Of a stretch of 64,000 nt of DNA, positions 49,710 to 57,600 are shown piece after piece (the stretch's first letter is position 1; every line of letters begins with the position of its first letter). Both the position numbers and the translations under genes were made by a program. The notes below the pieces were generated by a model that saw only the letters and a list, made by a program, of their open reading frames with translations, was not told where the DNA came from and made no database searches. Origin of the DNA: Halorientalis marina (GTDB taxonomy: Archaea > Halobacteriota > Halobacteria > Halobacteriales > Haloarculaceae); contig NZ_CP095487.1 in the NCBI RefSeq assembly GCF_023028345.1, forward strand, positions 2,046,001 to 2,110,000, given 5' to 3'.

Positions 49710-50762
49710 TCAGAGCAACGAATAGATGTTAGCCTCGTAGGTGTCTCGGACGCGTGTCCCCCAGTCGTGGGTGTAGGTATCGATGATGTCGGAGGCGACG
49801 TCGCCGCGGAGGTACTTCACGATACCACGGTCGCCCGTGCGATCCCGGAGGTGTGTGGTGAAGAAGTGTCTGAAGTAGTGTGGCGTGACGTTCTCCTGGG
49901 CGCCGCCACCCTGCCTGTACCAACCGACCCGTTCGGCGTGGTCGCGGACAGTGGCCCGCACCATCGACGGCGTCAACCGCTCGCCCCAGGCATCGCCGGT
50001 ACTTAGAAAGAGCCCGTTCCCGGTCACCGCATCGGGCCGCACCAGAAGCCACTCCCGGAGTATCCGACCGAGTTCGGCATCGACGGGCACTACCGTCCCG
50101 CGCTTCCGCTTGTTCGCTGCCGTTCGGCGCTCGCCGTTCACGTGATCGCCGACGCTGATCTCGCTGGCGACATAGAGGGCGTTTCCACGACCGTCGAGTT
50201 GTGCCCTGTCCCCGAGCGGGAGCGTTCCCGTCTCGACTGCAAGCGAACAGTCGCGGAGGTCGAGATTACAGAGCTCACCGACACGCATACCGGTTTTGAG
50301 CAACGTAACGATCACCGCCCGTTCGAGCGGATGGCGAACGGTCGAGACGAACTCCCGCATCTCCGGCACCGAGACGTCCCGTCTGGCGGGATCCGTGTCG
50401 ATTCGTTCGTCCATCTCCTCACGGACGACGGTCATCGGGTTGTGCTCGAAGGCGCCGATCTCGGTCATGTAGCTGTAGAATCGATGGAGATACGAAGCGT
50501 ACGTGGCGACGGTGCTCGACTCGAGATCGCCGCGGAGCGTATGGATCCAGGCCATACACTCCCGGCGGCCGGCGTCAGCAGGTGTCACCGGCTCTCCCCG
50601 GGGGTTCCGCTCGGGGTCGGCCAGAAACGCCTCGAAGCGTGAGAGGACGCGGTCGTATGCGCGTCGTGTCCGCTCGGTTTTCCCGTGGAACGTGAGTTCT
50701 TCGAGGAATCGGTCGATAGGACCGTCGCCGCTCTCAGCGTCGGCGACATCACCGGCACTCAT
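49710..50762 (-). CDS. Tyrosine recombinase (phage-type integrase)
   Basis: A 350-residue tyrosine recombinase. The N-terminal ~115 residues form the SAM-like core-binding domain (RFLEELTFHGKTERTRRAYDRVLSRFEAFL). The catalytic domain shows the first Arg in TLLKTGMRVGELCNLDLRDC, HYFRHFFTTHL (His-x-x-Arg) and a Tyr near YTHDWGTRVRDTYEANIY. All active-site residues appear present, so it is likely functional. It overlaps the DUF5805-like gene by 4 bp. No matching att repeats or excisable element borders were found nearby, so it may be a housekeeping or orphan recombinase. Confidence 0.88.
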   Translation of the reverse strand: MSAGDVADAESGDGPIDRFLEELTFHGKTERTRRAYDRVLSRFEAFLADPERNPRGEPVTPADAGRRECMAWIHTLRGDLESSTVATYASYLHRFYSYMTEIGAFEHNPMTVVREEMDERIDTDPARRDVSVPEMREFVSTVRHPLERAVIVTLLKTGMRVGELCNLDLRDCSLAVETGTLPLGDRAQLDGRGNALYVASEISVGDHVNGERRTAANKRKRGTVVPVDAELGRILREWLLVRPDAVTGNGLFLSTGDAWGERLTPSMVRATVRDHAERVGWYRQGGGAQENVTPHYFRHFFTTHLRDRTGDRGIVKYLRGDVASDIIDTYTHDWGTRVRDTYEANIYSLL

Positions 50763-51151
50763 CCGCTACCCTCCGTGAGCCTGTACCCGCCGGCACGGCC
50801 GCTGTACTCGATTCGGTTCTCGCTCTGGAGGTCACTGAGTGTCTCGTCCAGACGGTCCTCGATGTCCTCGGTCAACTGCGCGAGCAGGTCGTCCCACGAC
50901 TTCGGCCCGCCAGATCGAAGAACGTCGAGGACCACCTCTTCGAGGTCGTAACCCCTAGGGTCGGCGTCGGTATCTTCCCCTTCGACGGGATCGAGGTCGA
51001 ACTCCCGCCGGCCGGCCTGTACCATCGTCCTGACGAACTCGCTCTGGCTCATGTCCAGGTCGTCAGCGTGCGCCTGCCACTCGGCCTTCTGATAGGCAGG
51101 GACGTAGGTCTTCACTGCTGCCCGCTCCGTGTCCACGCCGTCTGCGACCAT
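50759..51151 (-). CDS. DUF5805-like protein next to the integrase
   Basis: A 130-residue protein with a ribbon/helix-like N-terminus (ERAAVKTYVPAYQKAEWQAHADDLDMSQSEFVRTMVQAGRREF, resembling antitoxin-type DNA-binding segments) and a C-terminal winged-helix-like half (VVLDVLRSGGPKSWDDLLAQLTEDIEDRLDETLSDLQSENRIEYSGRAGGYRLTE). Found in haloarchaea beside tyrosine recombinases (DUF5805 from memory), where it may guide or regulate recombination. It overlaps the integrase start by 4 bp. ATG at 51151 is chosen. Confidence 0.72.
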   Translation of the reverse strand: MVADGVDTERAAVKTYVPAYQKAEWQAHADDLDMSQSEFVRTMVQAGRREFDLDPVEGEDTDADPRGYDLEEVVLDVLRSGGPKSWDDLLAQLTEDIEDRLDETLSDLQSENRIEYSGRAGGYRLTEGSG

Positions 51152-51809
51152 ACCTCTCACTTCGAACCCCCCCTCACATCAATCTTCCCCAGTCTCGTCG
51201 ATAAGGGTTTTTATCGATGGATATAGCGCCAAAATACAGTACATTATTTTATTTGGGGGTAGATATTTTGCCATCGGAGCAACGTCTGGTTCTACACTCG
51301 ACGATAATGTAATGTCGGCTCCGCGGCACACGTTCGCTGGAGGGGGTAGTCGAACGATGTGTGGGCACTTGCTACCTCTGGAGAACAGTGTTGTTCAGCT
51401 CCTCGTCACTGACGTCCGAACGGTAGTGTCTCGTCCACGGACGAGCCCGCGAGTCGATTCGTACGCGGGGCGCGCCTGCCCGTCACCGAAATTCTGCGCG
51501 CGCGTCGACGTATTCGGTCTTCGTAGCGTGTGAACGGCGGGACGGATCCGACAACGATTCTGGACGTCGGGAGATGTGGCGGGGATTGGAGGTCGGTCTT
51601 GCTCCTCTCGACAGCAGTACGTTCATCTACAGTCCGGTTCGGCCGATGGCAACCGTGGTAGTGGCTACACTGTTGGGCCAGGATTCGTGCTGTTCTCCCT
51701 GCCCCCACGCGCACACGTCCGCACGAAACAGCCGACCGTTCCTTCGCTCTAACTGTAATTGGCCCGCCCCCAGCCACCTGTCTCCCACTGTCGACCTGGT
51801 GAGTCAGGA

Positions 51810-51926
51810 GCCTATAGTAGTCAGCAGAAATTCTCACCGGTCACGAGCGTCAACAGGACGGCTTTCGGGCCGAATCCCCCTTTTGAACCACACAGTGAGC
51901 GAAGACTTCTGGTGACTACTATAGGC
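51810..51926. mobile_element. MITE-like element, 117 bp, with ~26-bp terminal inverted repeats
   Basis: The left end reads GCCTATAGTAGTCA then CAGAA a few bases on; the right end, on the opposite strand, reads the same with a few mismatches. The first 14 bases of the terminal repeats are identical. The interior carries no gene. Size and termini fit a non-autonomous derivative of a haloarchaeal insertion sequence. No obvious target duplication was seen directly outside, so the exact ends may be off by a few bases. Confidence 0.65.
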
Positions 51927-52204
51927 AACACACGTGGCTTTTTACGTGATACTCGCCGTGAGAATGCTCACTGGCATGGATGCATCCAATGGTTCATTTG
52001 GCCCGGCTCCGGCCGCCTCTCGGAATCGTTACTCCGTCCAGATGGCTCCTCAGGATGTTACCTTCCTATGCCTGATCGACCGCTGACGGCTGCAGTAGCG
52101 GCGAAATCGACGACATCGTTCTCTGACGGTCTGCCAGTTGCCCACCCACCAGAATGGACTCGGTCGGCGGGAACCGGAATCCGAAACCACCCCAGTGTGG
52201 TTCG

Positions 52205-52224
52205 GTCGGTGGGGCCCCACCGAC
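52205..52224. repeat. Perfect 20-bp palindrome
   Basis: A fully symmetrical GC-rich palindrome with arms GTCGGTGGGG and CCCCACCGAC and no spacer. Within the accessory region; no gene start nearby. May be a site for a dimeric protein or a remnant of a mobile repeat. Confidence 0.5.
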
Positions 52225-52254
52225 ACCTCCCTCCCGAGCGAGCCAGGATCCTTG

Positions 52255-52650
52255 GGTAGCAATAGCTATCGACGAAAACCACGGCGTGTCGCGAGAGTCG
52301 GGCTCTCGTGCAGCGCAGCAGAAAGCCGGGGTCTTTCCGGGGTTATCGTTGACATCCTGTTTATCGATGAACCGACGCAGGACCACTGCTGCTGGATCGG
52401 TGTCGTGGCCGCTGAACACGCCGCGCTGGAATGGGTGCGGAATATACCGTCACACACACCAGCACCGCTCACCGTCGAGCTGGACAGCGGTCTCGTAACC
52501 CGCGAGACTTACGCCTGCGCCGTCACCGGATTGAGCGGCTTCAGGCCGGCTGTACGAGAGCTTCGCGCTGGTGAACGTCGGCGGACCATTCACTTATCGG
52601 CCGGCTCGTTTAGTGACGAGCCGGCCGCCTGGGTGATCTACGCCCACTAG
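52255..52650 (+). pseudogene. Possible remnant of a coding gene with a terminal hairpin
   Basis: The last ~100 codons before the stop at 52650 read like genuine protein (GVVAAEHAALEWVRNIPSHTPAPLTVELDSGLVTRETYACAVTGLSGFRPAVRELRAGERRRTIHLSAGSFSDEPAAWVIYAH), whereas further upstream another frame (AIAIDENHGVSRESGSRAAQQKAGVF) is more plausible, suggesting a frameshift. The final part overlaps a perfect hairpin (arms CGGCCGGCTCGT/ACGAGCCGGCCG, 52598-52627). No family recognised; low confidence. Confidence 0.25.
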
Positions 52651-53106
52651 GATGTCTACTACCCCTCGTCGCGACCGCATCGTCAATTGGAGGTGACAGC
52701 GGACGCCCAAACGGCCATCCACGTAGCTCGAAGGTCCTGGCGTGCGACCGAGGCGGGAAGCGCCTCGCTGCTGTCGCCGTCCGTCCAGGCTCCTCAACGT
52801 CATAAGGGCTGCATCTCTGCTCTCGCCGCGTGGTTCTTGCAGCGACGTGGACACCCGAAGCGAGACGTCTTTGCCGTCCCAAACTGATACACTCGACAAC
52901 ATTCCCCCATTCTATAATCTGACTTACCAATATTTTCTGATTTTACGTGCCGCTCTACGAACTCGTAAACTGTATGTCGCTATATAGAATGGCGTCGGAC
53001 TCGATGTCTCAGAGACGACGTTTCGCTGCCGAAGTGACCGAGAAGAATCGACGATCCGTGGTGTACGTGCTCCCTCCGGAAATCGGTGCTCGACGAGTGA
53101 GCGGCG

Positions 53107-54003
53107 TCAGACTGCCAGTTCCGTCTCCAGTCCGTCGCCGACGAACAGTTCGGTAGCCCGTTCGACGACCGGGTCCCGTTCGGCCGCGTTCTCCAGCAGT
53201 ACCGTCTCGCTCGGGAACAGTTGCTCGCCGAGTTCGAGTCCGTGCTCCCGGGCCGTCGTCCCAGTCACCGTAAGGTACACGCCGATTCCGGTGTCGGCGA
53301 TCGCCGCTTCCTCCTCCGCACCGGTTTCGGTGTAGGCGAACTCGATACCGTCGAGGGCACGGGTGCCGAGAACGGCCTCCACGAGACGTTCGTACCGCGG
53401 CGAGATGCAGAGCGTCCCTTCGTATGCTTCGACGAGTTCTCGGGTCAGTGGGTAGTCGCTGGCGTCGACGGTTTCGGGCGTCGCGAGCAGCGTATGCCAC
53501 ACCGTATCACCGAGACCGGAGACGACCCGGACGTCGGTGTCGTGGGGATCGATGCGGTCGTTGACTTCCGTCAGATCGGTCAGCGGGTCGGGCGTGAGTT
53601 CGACGACCTCCTCGAGAACGAGGTCGGCGCTGTCGAACCCCAGTGCGAACTCGTGTTTCCGGAGCGCCCGGAACGGCTCCTCGCGGCCGACGAGATGAAC
53701 GTCCACGTCCCCGAGTTCCATCCGCACGCTGTCGAAGACGATGCGGCGCGGCATCCCGTCCCGGTCGTCTCGCAGGAGCGTGTACTCGGGTCCCTCGGGT
53801 GAGGAGAGGTCGCTGTACGCCGCGAGTCGGTCGTACACCGAACGGTCGGCCGTCTGGTTCCCTTTCGTGATTGCTTTCTCGTAGCGGAGCGTCGAGATGA
53901 TCTCGTCCGCGCTCTCGGTCGCCCCCGTCCGATCCGCGAGCCGTTCGAGAACGGCTTCCAGCGGCCGCCCCTTGCGCGGCACGGCAACCCTGACGGTACT
54001 CAT
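53107..54003 (-). CDS. HisG-like (ATP phosphoribosyltransferase-like) protein
   Basis: A 298-residue protein with the two-lobed fold of the HisG short form: VRVAVPRKGRPLEAVLERLADRTG at the N-terminus, LGFDSADLVLEEVVELTP, a central DVRVVSGLGDTVWHTLLATPETVDASDYPLTRELVEAYEGTLCISPRYERLVEAVLG, and IADTGIGVYLTVTGTTAREHGLELGEQLFPSETVLLENAAER, which parallels the HisG segment D-x-VSTGTTLRENGL. A true HisG catalyses the first step of histidine synthesis; an orphan paralogue next to accessory DNA, without his genes, may have another nucleotide-binding role. Identification is by pattern only. Ends the accessory region. Confidence 0.5.
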   Translation of the reverse strand: MSTVRVAVPRKGRPLEAVLERLADRTGATESADEIISTLRYEKAITKGNQTADRSVYDRLAAYSDLSSPEGPEYTLLRDDRDGMPRRIVFDSVRMELGDVDVHLVGREEPFRALRKHEFALGFDSADLVLEEVVELTPDPLTDLTEVNDRIDPHDTDVRVVSGLGDTVWHTLLATPETVDASDYPLTRELVEAYEGTLCISPRYERLVEAVLGTRALDGIEFAYTETGAEEEAAIADTGIGVYLTVTGTTAREHGLELGEQLFPSETVLLENAAERDPVVERATELFVGDGLETELAV

Positions 54004-54072
54004 TGAGCGATTCGAGTAGAGCCGACAGTAAAACGAATCCGGTTCGAAGCGACGTCGAGGTCACCGTCGCCG

Positions 54073-55335
54073 TCAGTCGCCCTGTGCGCCCAACACGTTG
54101 CTGAGCTGTTCGCGCCACTCCTGGAGTTCGACGATATCGTCCTCGACATCCTCGATGGTGTCCGAGACACCCTCGATGTCGTCGAGGTCGCCCTCCAGGT
54201 CGTCGATGGTCGACTGCATCTCGTGGATGCTGTCGTCGACGTCTTTCACGTCGCCCTTCAGCGACTGCATATCGCCTTTGATGTTGTTGACTTTGCCTTC
54301 CAGCGAGGCGATATCGTCGGCGTTGTCCTCGATTCCGTCCTCGATCTCGCCCATCTTGGATTCGAGGTCGTCGAGACCGCTCTGGACATCCTCGATGAGG
54401 TCCTCACCCTGGCCGTTCTCCTCGAGGAACTCCTCCAGCGCGTCGATATAGGCCTCCATGTCGGCCACGTTCGTCTGGAGCTTCCCGATTCGGGCGTCCA
54501 TGGCTGCACCGTCCGTCCCGCCGCTCGCCTCGATTTCGAGTTCGTCCTGGAGGACCTCCATGTCGTCGTCGTCGACCTCGCCCTCGCGGATTTCCGTCGC
54601 GAGCGCCGCAGCGACCGATTCGATGTCACCGCTGACACCGTTCGTCTTCGCGGCATCTGCCTCTTCGGCCTCCGCCTCGTCCGCCTCGTCGTCCTCGGCT
54701 TCGGCTTCCTCGGCTTCTGGCTCGTCCGCCTCGTCGTCCTCCGCTTCGGATTCGTCGGCATCCTCGGCTTCGGCCTTGTCCTCGTCGTCGTCCTCGGCTT
54801 CGGCTTCCTCGCCTTCGGAGTTGGGGTCCGCGAGGTCGAGAGTCCCGATGTCCTCGTCCTCGTCGCCGCCTTCCTCGTCGCTGAGGCCGGGGACGGAGTC
54901 GGTATTGCCCGAAATCACGTCGCGGACGACGTCGCTCCCGCTGCCGCCGACGACCCCATCCTCGTCTTCGAGCGGCGGGTCCACGTCCGCGATGTCGGGT
55001 TCCGTCAGGAACTGCTCGACGTCGTCGGTCCCCGTCGCGCGGATGCCGTAGACGGTGGTGTACTGCTCTTCGGATTCGACCTCGCGCTCGAAGGTAATTT
55101 CGTCGTCTTCGATGGTCCAGTACTCGCTGCCGTACTCGGGGTGGAAACCGAGGTCCTCGACGGCGACGTTCTCGGGCACGTCGTCGACGATTCTCACCGT
55201 CACTGGCTCCGTCCGGTCCGACTTGATCCGGAACGCGATGGCCGGAACCGGAAAGGCGTCGGCCTCGAACGTCTTGATGACCGTGATCCCGTTCGAGGCG
55301 ACGGTGACCTCCTCGTAGTTCTGCGATTCGCTCAT
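54073..55335 (-). CDS. Acidic protein with an N-terminal beta domain and a long coiled coil
   Basis: A 420-residue, extremely acidic protein. Residues 1-~105 form a beta-rich domain (EEVTVASNGITVIKTFEADAFPVPAIAFRIKSDRTEPVTVRIVDDVP, TVYGIRATGTDDVEQFLTEPDIADVDPPL). About 105-235 is a low-complexity Glu/Asp/Ala linker with repeated EAEDDE/DEAEAEE blocks. The last ~165 residues (GTDGAAMDARIGKLQTNVADMEAYIDALEEFLEENGQ...) are a predicted parallel coiled coil with regular heptads through EGVSDTIEDVEDDIVELQEWREQLSNVLGAQGD. No signal or membrane segment; likely a cytosolic scaffold. The repeated linker may be an expansion. Not recognised by family. Confidence 0.75.
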   Translation of the reverse strand: MSESQNYEEVTVASNGITVIKTFEADAFPVPAIAFRIKSDRTEPVTVRIVDDVPENVAVEDLGFHPEYGSEYWTIEDDEITFEREVESEEQYTTVYGIRATGTDDVEQFLTEPDIADVDPPLEDEDGVVGGSGSDVVRDVISGNTDSVPGLSDEEGGDEDEDIGTLDLADPNSEGEEAEAEDDDEDKAEAEDADESEAEDDEADEPEAEEAEAEDDEADEAEAEEADAAKTNGVSGDIESVAAALATEIREGEVDDDDMEVLQDELEIEASGGTDGAAMDARIGKLQTNVADMEAYIDALEEFLEENGQGEDLIEDVQSGLDDLESKMGEIEDGIEDNADDIASLEGKVNNIKGDMQSLKGDVKDVDDSIHEMQSTIDDLEGDLDDIEGVSDTIEDVEDDIVELQEWREQLSNVLGAQGD

Positions 55336-55447
55336 GGCTACAAGTCCGTTAAGCAATGATATTAAAGCTACGTCCCATTTTTCTCTTTTGGACCGCTCCG
55401 TTCGCTGAAATTTTCTCACCCCACGAGCGAATTTCGGGGATGAAACC

Positions 55448-56281
55448 CTACAGATCGACTCTGTCGCCGATTTCGGTGATTTCGAGTCGTCGGGGCGCCG
55501 CGAAACTACGGACGTGGTCGTGCAGTGCAGTCGGGTCAGCTGTCAGTCCTTTCCACATATCCCAGTGGGTGGGCAGCAGGCGGTCGAGACCGAGCTGGCG
55601 CGCGGCGTCGACCACCTCCGTCTCGTCGCTGTACCACTTCGTGTACTGCGGTTCGCGGGTCTCCTTGTCCGGGATGGTTCCGGCCGACCCGAAGGCGAGC
55701 GCGCCCAGATCGATGTCGTACTCGGTGCCGACCGATTCGAAGGGGTCGCCGGGGCGCGCGTCGCCACCGTGGAAGAACGTGCCCGCCTCGTGCTCGAAGA
55801 CGTACGAAACCGGATGGGTCGCATCGGGATCGTTCGCCGGTTCGACGTGGATTGTAAGAGAGCCGACGGAGAAGGTGTCGCCCTCCGCGACGACCCGAAA
55901 GTGCTCGTCGTCGACGGCCCACCGGTCGGTCCAGTCGTTCTCGCGCGCGACAGCTACGGAATCGTCCGGGCCGACGAACTCGGCGCCCGTCTCCGCGAGG
56001 ATCGGAGCCTGGCTGGGGCCGTCGACGTGGTCGGAGTGTTCGTGCGTCGCGAGAACGGCGTCGGCCTCGCGCACGTCCCGTGGCTCGAAGGGAACGGGAA
56101 TCATCCGCGTCGTCCGCCCGGGGTCGCCGGTCCCGAGGTAGGGGTCGACGAAGACGGTCGTCCCGTCGGCGGCCTTCAGCGCGAACCCGTTACAGCCGAG
56201 ATACCAGAGCGCGACGCCGTCCGGGTCGGTGTCGGCTATCGCGCGGGGGAGCCAGTCGCCCCAGTCGCTGTGAATCGTCAT
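55448..56281 (-). CDS. UlaG-like metallo-beta-lactamase-fold hydrolase
   Basis: A 277-residue MBL-fold hydrolase of the UlaG/L-ascorbate-6-phosphate lactonase type. The core motif is THEHSDHVDGPSQ (H-x-H-x-D-H), with the N-terminal DGVALWYLGCNGFALKAADGTTVFVDPYLG, and metal ligands later in FHGGDARPGD and LPTHWDMWKG. Family members hydrolyse phosphoesters, lactones or cyclic nucleotides, so substrate is open. The ATG at 56281 gives the family N-terminus. The DNA upstream (56282-56320) is the gap to the 7TM gene. Confidence 0.85.
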   Translation of the reverse strand: MTIHSDWGDWLPRAIADTDPDGVALWYLGCNGFALKAADGTTVFVDPYLGTGDPGRTTRMIPVPFEPRDVREADAVLATHEHSDHVDGPSQAPILAETGAEFVGPDDSVAVARENDWTDRWAVDDEHFRVVAEGDTFSVGSLTIHVEPANDPDATHPVSYVFEHEAGTFFHGGDARPGDPFESVGTEYDIDLGALAFGSAGTIPDKETREPQYTKWYSDETEVVDAARQLGLDRLLPTHWDMWKGLTADPTALHDHVRSFAAPRRLEITEIGDRVDL

Positions 56282-56320
56282 GCCCGCGACTGCTCGGGAC
56301 GGCACAAAGAGGGTTTCGAG

Positions 56321-57007
56321 TCAGGAGTGCAGCGCGATAGCCGCGAGGATGAAGGCCCCGCTGACGACGAACCCGAACGGGGCGAGGTCGAGCGGGGAGA
56401 GGCCGAGCAGGTGGATCAGGTTCCCCGAAAAGGGAATGACGGTCGCCAGCAGGAGGTTCCGGGTCAACCGCTCCTCGCTCTCGGACTGCCCGATCCGGAG
56501 CCACTTCTCCAGAAAGAGCGTGACCGCGCCCATCCCGAGCAGGTACGAGTAGGCCGTGTGGACCCAGAACCACGGCCCGTAGACGACCTCCGTTCTGACG
56601 AGTTCGCCCACAGGTGCGACGACGCGTACGTACTGGAACATCATGCTCCCGGCGTTCGTCCAGACGAGGGCATTCGTCACGAGCGGGACGACCGACAGCA
56701 GGGCGACGTTCCGGGGCGTCACGTACCTCTCCCGGCCGGTGTACTGGACGGCGAAGACGAAAATCGACAGCGTCGCCACGGTGGGGCCGACGAACCGGAG
56801 GTTCAACCAGATCAGCCGGGACTGGGGGTCCGTCGTCCCGAGCATAAGCCCGTAGGAGACGGTCCAGATGACGATGGCCCCGAGGAAGCCACTCATCGGG
56901 ATGGCCCCCGTCCGCCCCCGCTGGACGACGGTCAGCCCGAACAGGACCGCCGCGATGGCCGCCGCGACGAACAGCGGTACGATAGGTGCTGATAGCTGAA
57001 ACGCCAC
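56321..57007 (-). CDS. Stand-alone 7TM sensor stump of the histidine-kinase N-terminal type
   Basis: A 228-residue protein with seven hydrophobic helices of the histidine-kinase N-terminal 7TM (7TMR-HisK) type: IWLNLRFVGPTVATLSIFVFAVQYTGRERYVTPRNVALLSVVPLVTNALVWTNAGSMMFQYV, then WVHTAYSYLLGMGAVTLFLEKWLR and PLDLAPFGFVVSGAFILAAIALHS. The family continues past this helix into PAS and kinase domains, but here the frame ends at GAFILAAIALHS and the next sequence is intergenic. Either truncated by deletion or a free-standing sensor that works with another kinase. No kinase remnant is visible between it and the UlaG-like gene. Confidence 0.75.
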   Translation of the reverse strand: MAFQLSAPIVPLFVAAAIAAVLFGLTVVQRGRTGAIPMSGFLGAIVIWTVSYGLMLGTTDPQSRLIWLNLRFVGPTVATLSIFVFAVQYTGRERYVTPRNVALLSVVPLVTNALVWTNAGSMMFQYVRVVAPVGELVRTEVVYGPWFWVHTAYSYLLGMGAVTLFLEKWLRIGQSESEERLTRNLLLATVIPFSGNLIHLLGLSPLDLAPFGFVVSGAFILAAIALHS

Positions 57008-57069
57008 TGATCCCCCCTCCGCGTGGCCCGATTATACAGGGTGGGGGGATTTATAACCCGCGACTGCGG

Positions 57070-57465
57070 TCAGTCCTCGCAACAGCCGCCGGCTTTCTGT
57101 CCGAAGTCGACCTTCAGCGGCGCGGAAATCTGTTCGTTGATCTCCTGCAGGCGCAGTTCGAGTTCGTTCTGTGCCTGGAGGAACTCCGACATCACCGGGA
57201 TGTCGTGGAGTCGCTCCTGCTTGCGCTGGAGTTCGCGCAGGTCCTCCTGTGTCGCCTCGCCAGTCTGTCGGGCGAGCATGAACTCCTCGCGGAACTCCTC
57301 GAACTCCGTGATGCGTTCCTGTGCTTCCTCGTCGTTCTCGACGGCCTCTTTCGCCTCTTCGAACGCCTCGTACTCGGGCATGGCCTCGATGGCCTCGCCG
57401 AGTTCCACACTGAGTTCGTCGACCCGCGATTCGGTGGTCTCCGCCGACTCCGTATCGATGCTCAT
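57070..57465 (-). CDS. YlbF/YmcA-family protein
   Basis: A 131-residue helical protein of the YlbF/YmcA family (Com_YlbF), with VELGEAIEAMPEYEAFEEAKEAVENDEEAQERITEFEEFREEFMLARQTGEATQEDLRELQRKQERLHDIPVMSEFLQAQNELELRLQEIN. In Bacillus the YlbF-YmcA-YaaT complex modulates RNA turnover and competence; the haloarchaeal version has a short C-terminal CC motif (GGCCED) that may bind metal or form a disulfide. The ATG at 57465 is preferred to the adjoining GTG. Role in archaeal RNA decay is inference. Confidence 0.8.
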   Translation of the reverse strand: MSIDTESAETTESRVDELSVELGEAIEAMPEYEAFEEAKEAVENDEEAQERITEFEEFREEFMLARQTGEATQEDLRELQRKQERLHDIPVMSEFLQAQNELELRLQEINEQISAPLKVDFGQKAGGCCED

Positions 57466-57600
57466 CACTCCTCTGTTGGTGCTTCAGCGTTTTGAAAGTG
57501 CCGAACCGCCGTCCACACCACCTTGAAAAATTCAGTCGTGATAATGTGAGCCATACGGATTTAACCTCGCAGTTCCCCGTGCCGGTAGGAGGCGGCAACA

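Larger units (their letters stand above)
51152..53106. other. About 2 kb accessory DNA without an intact gene
   Basis: The promoter of the DUF5805-integrase pair lies at 51152-51260 in AT-rich sequence. Beyond it, open frames are Arg/Pro/Ser-rich and mutually overlapping, unlike the acidic genes around. Marks of decayed mobile DNA are: a MITE-like element (51810-51926), a 20-bp perfect palindrome (52205-52224), a coding-looking fragment ending at 52650, and a 12-bp-arm hairpin (52598-52627). The base composition fluctuates from GC-rich to AT-rich (e.g. 52905-52990). Confidence 0.55.

Noticed and set aside
51759..52259. 166-aa open frame overlapping the MITE
   Set aside because: Basic, Pro/Ser-rich and crossing one of the element's termini; not consistent with a gene.
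54258..54761. Open frame antisense-frame to the acidic linker
   Set aside because: It is the alternative frame of GAG/GAC-rich repeats, producing Arg/Thr/Ser runs; a shadow.
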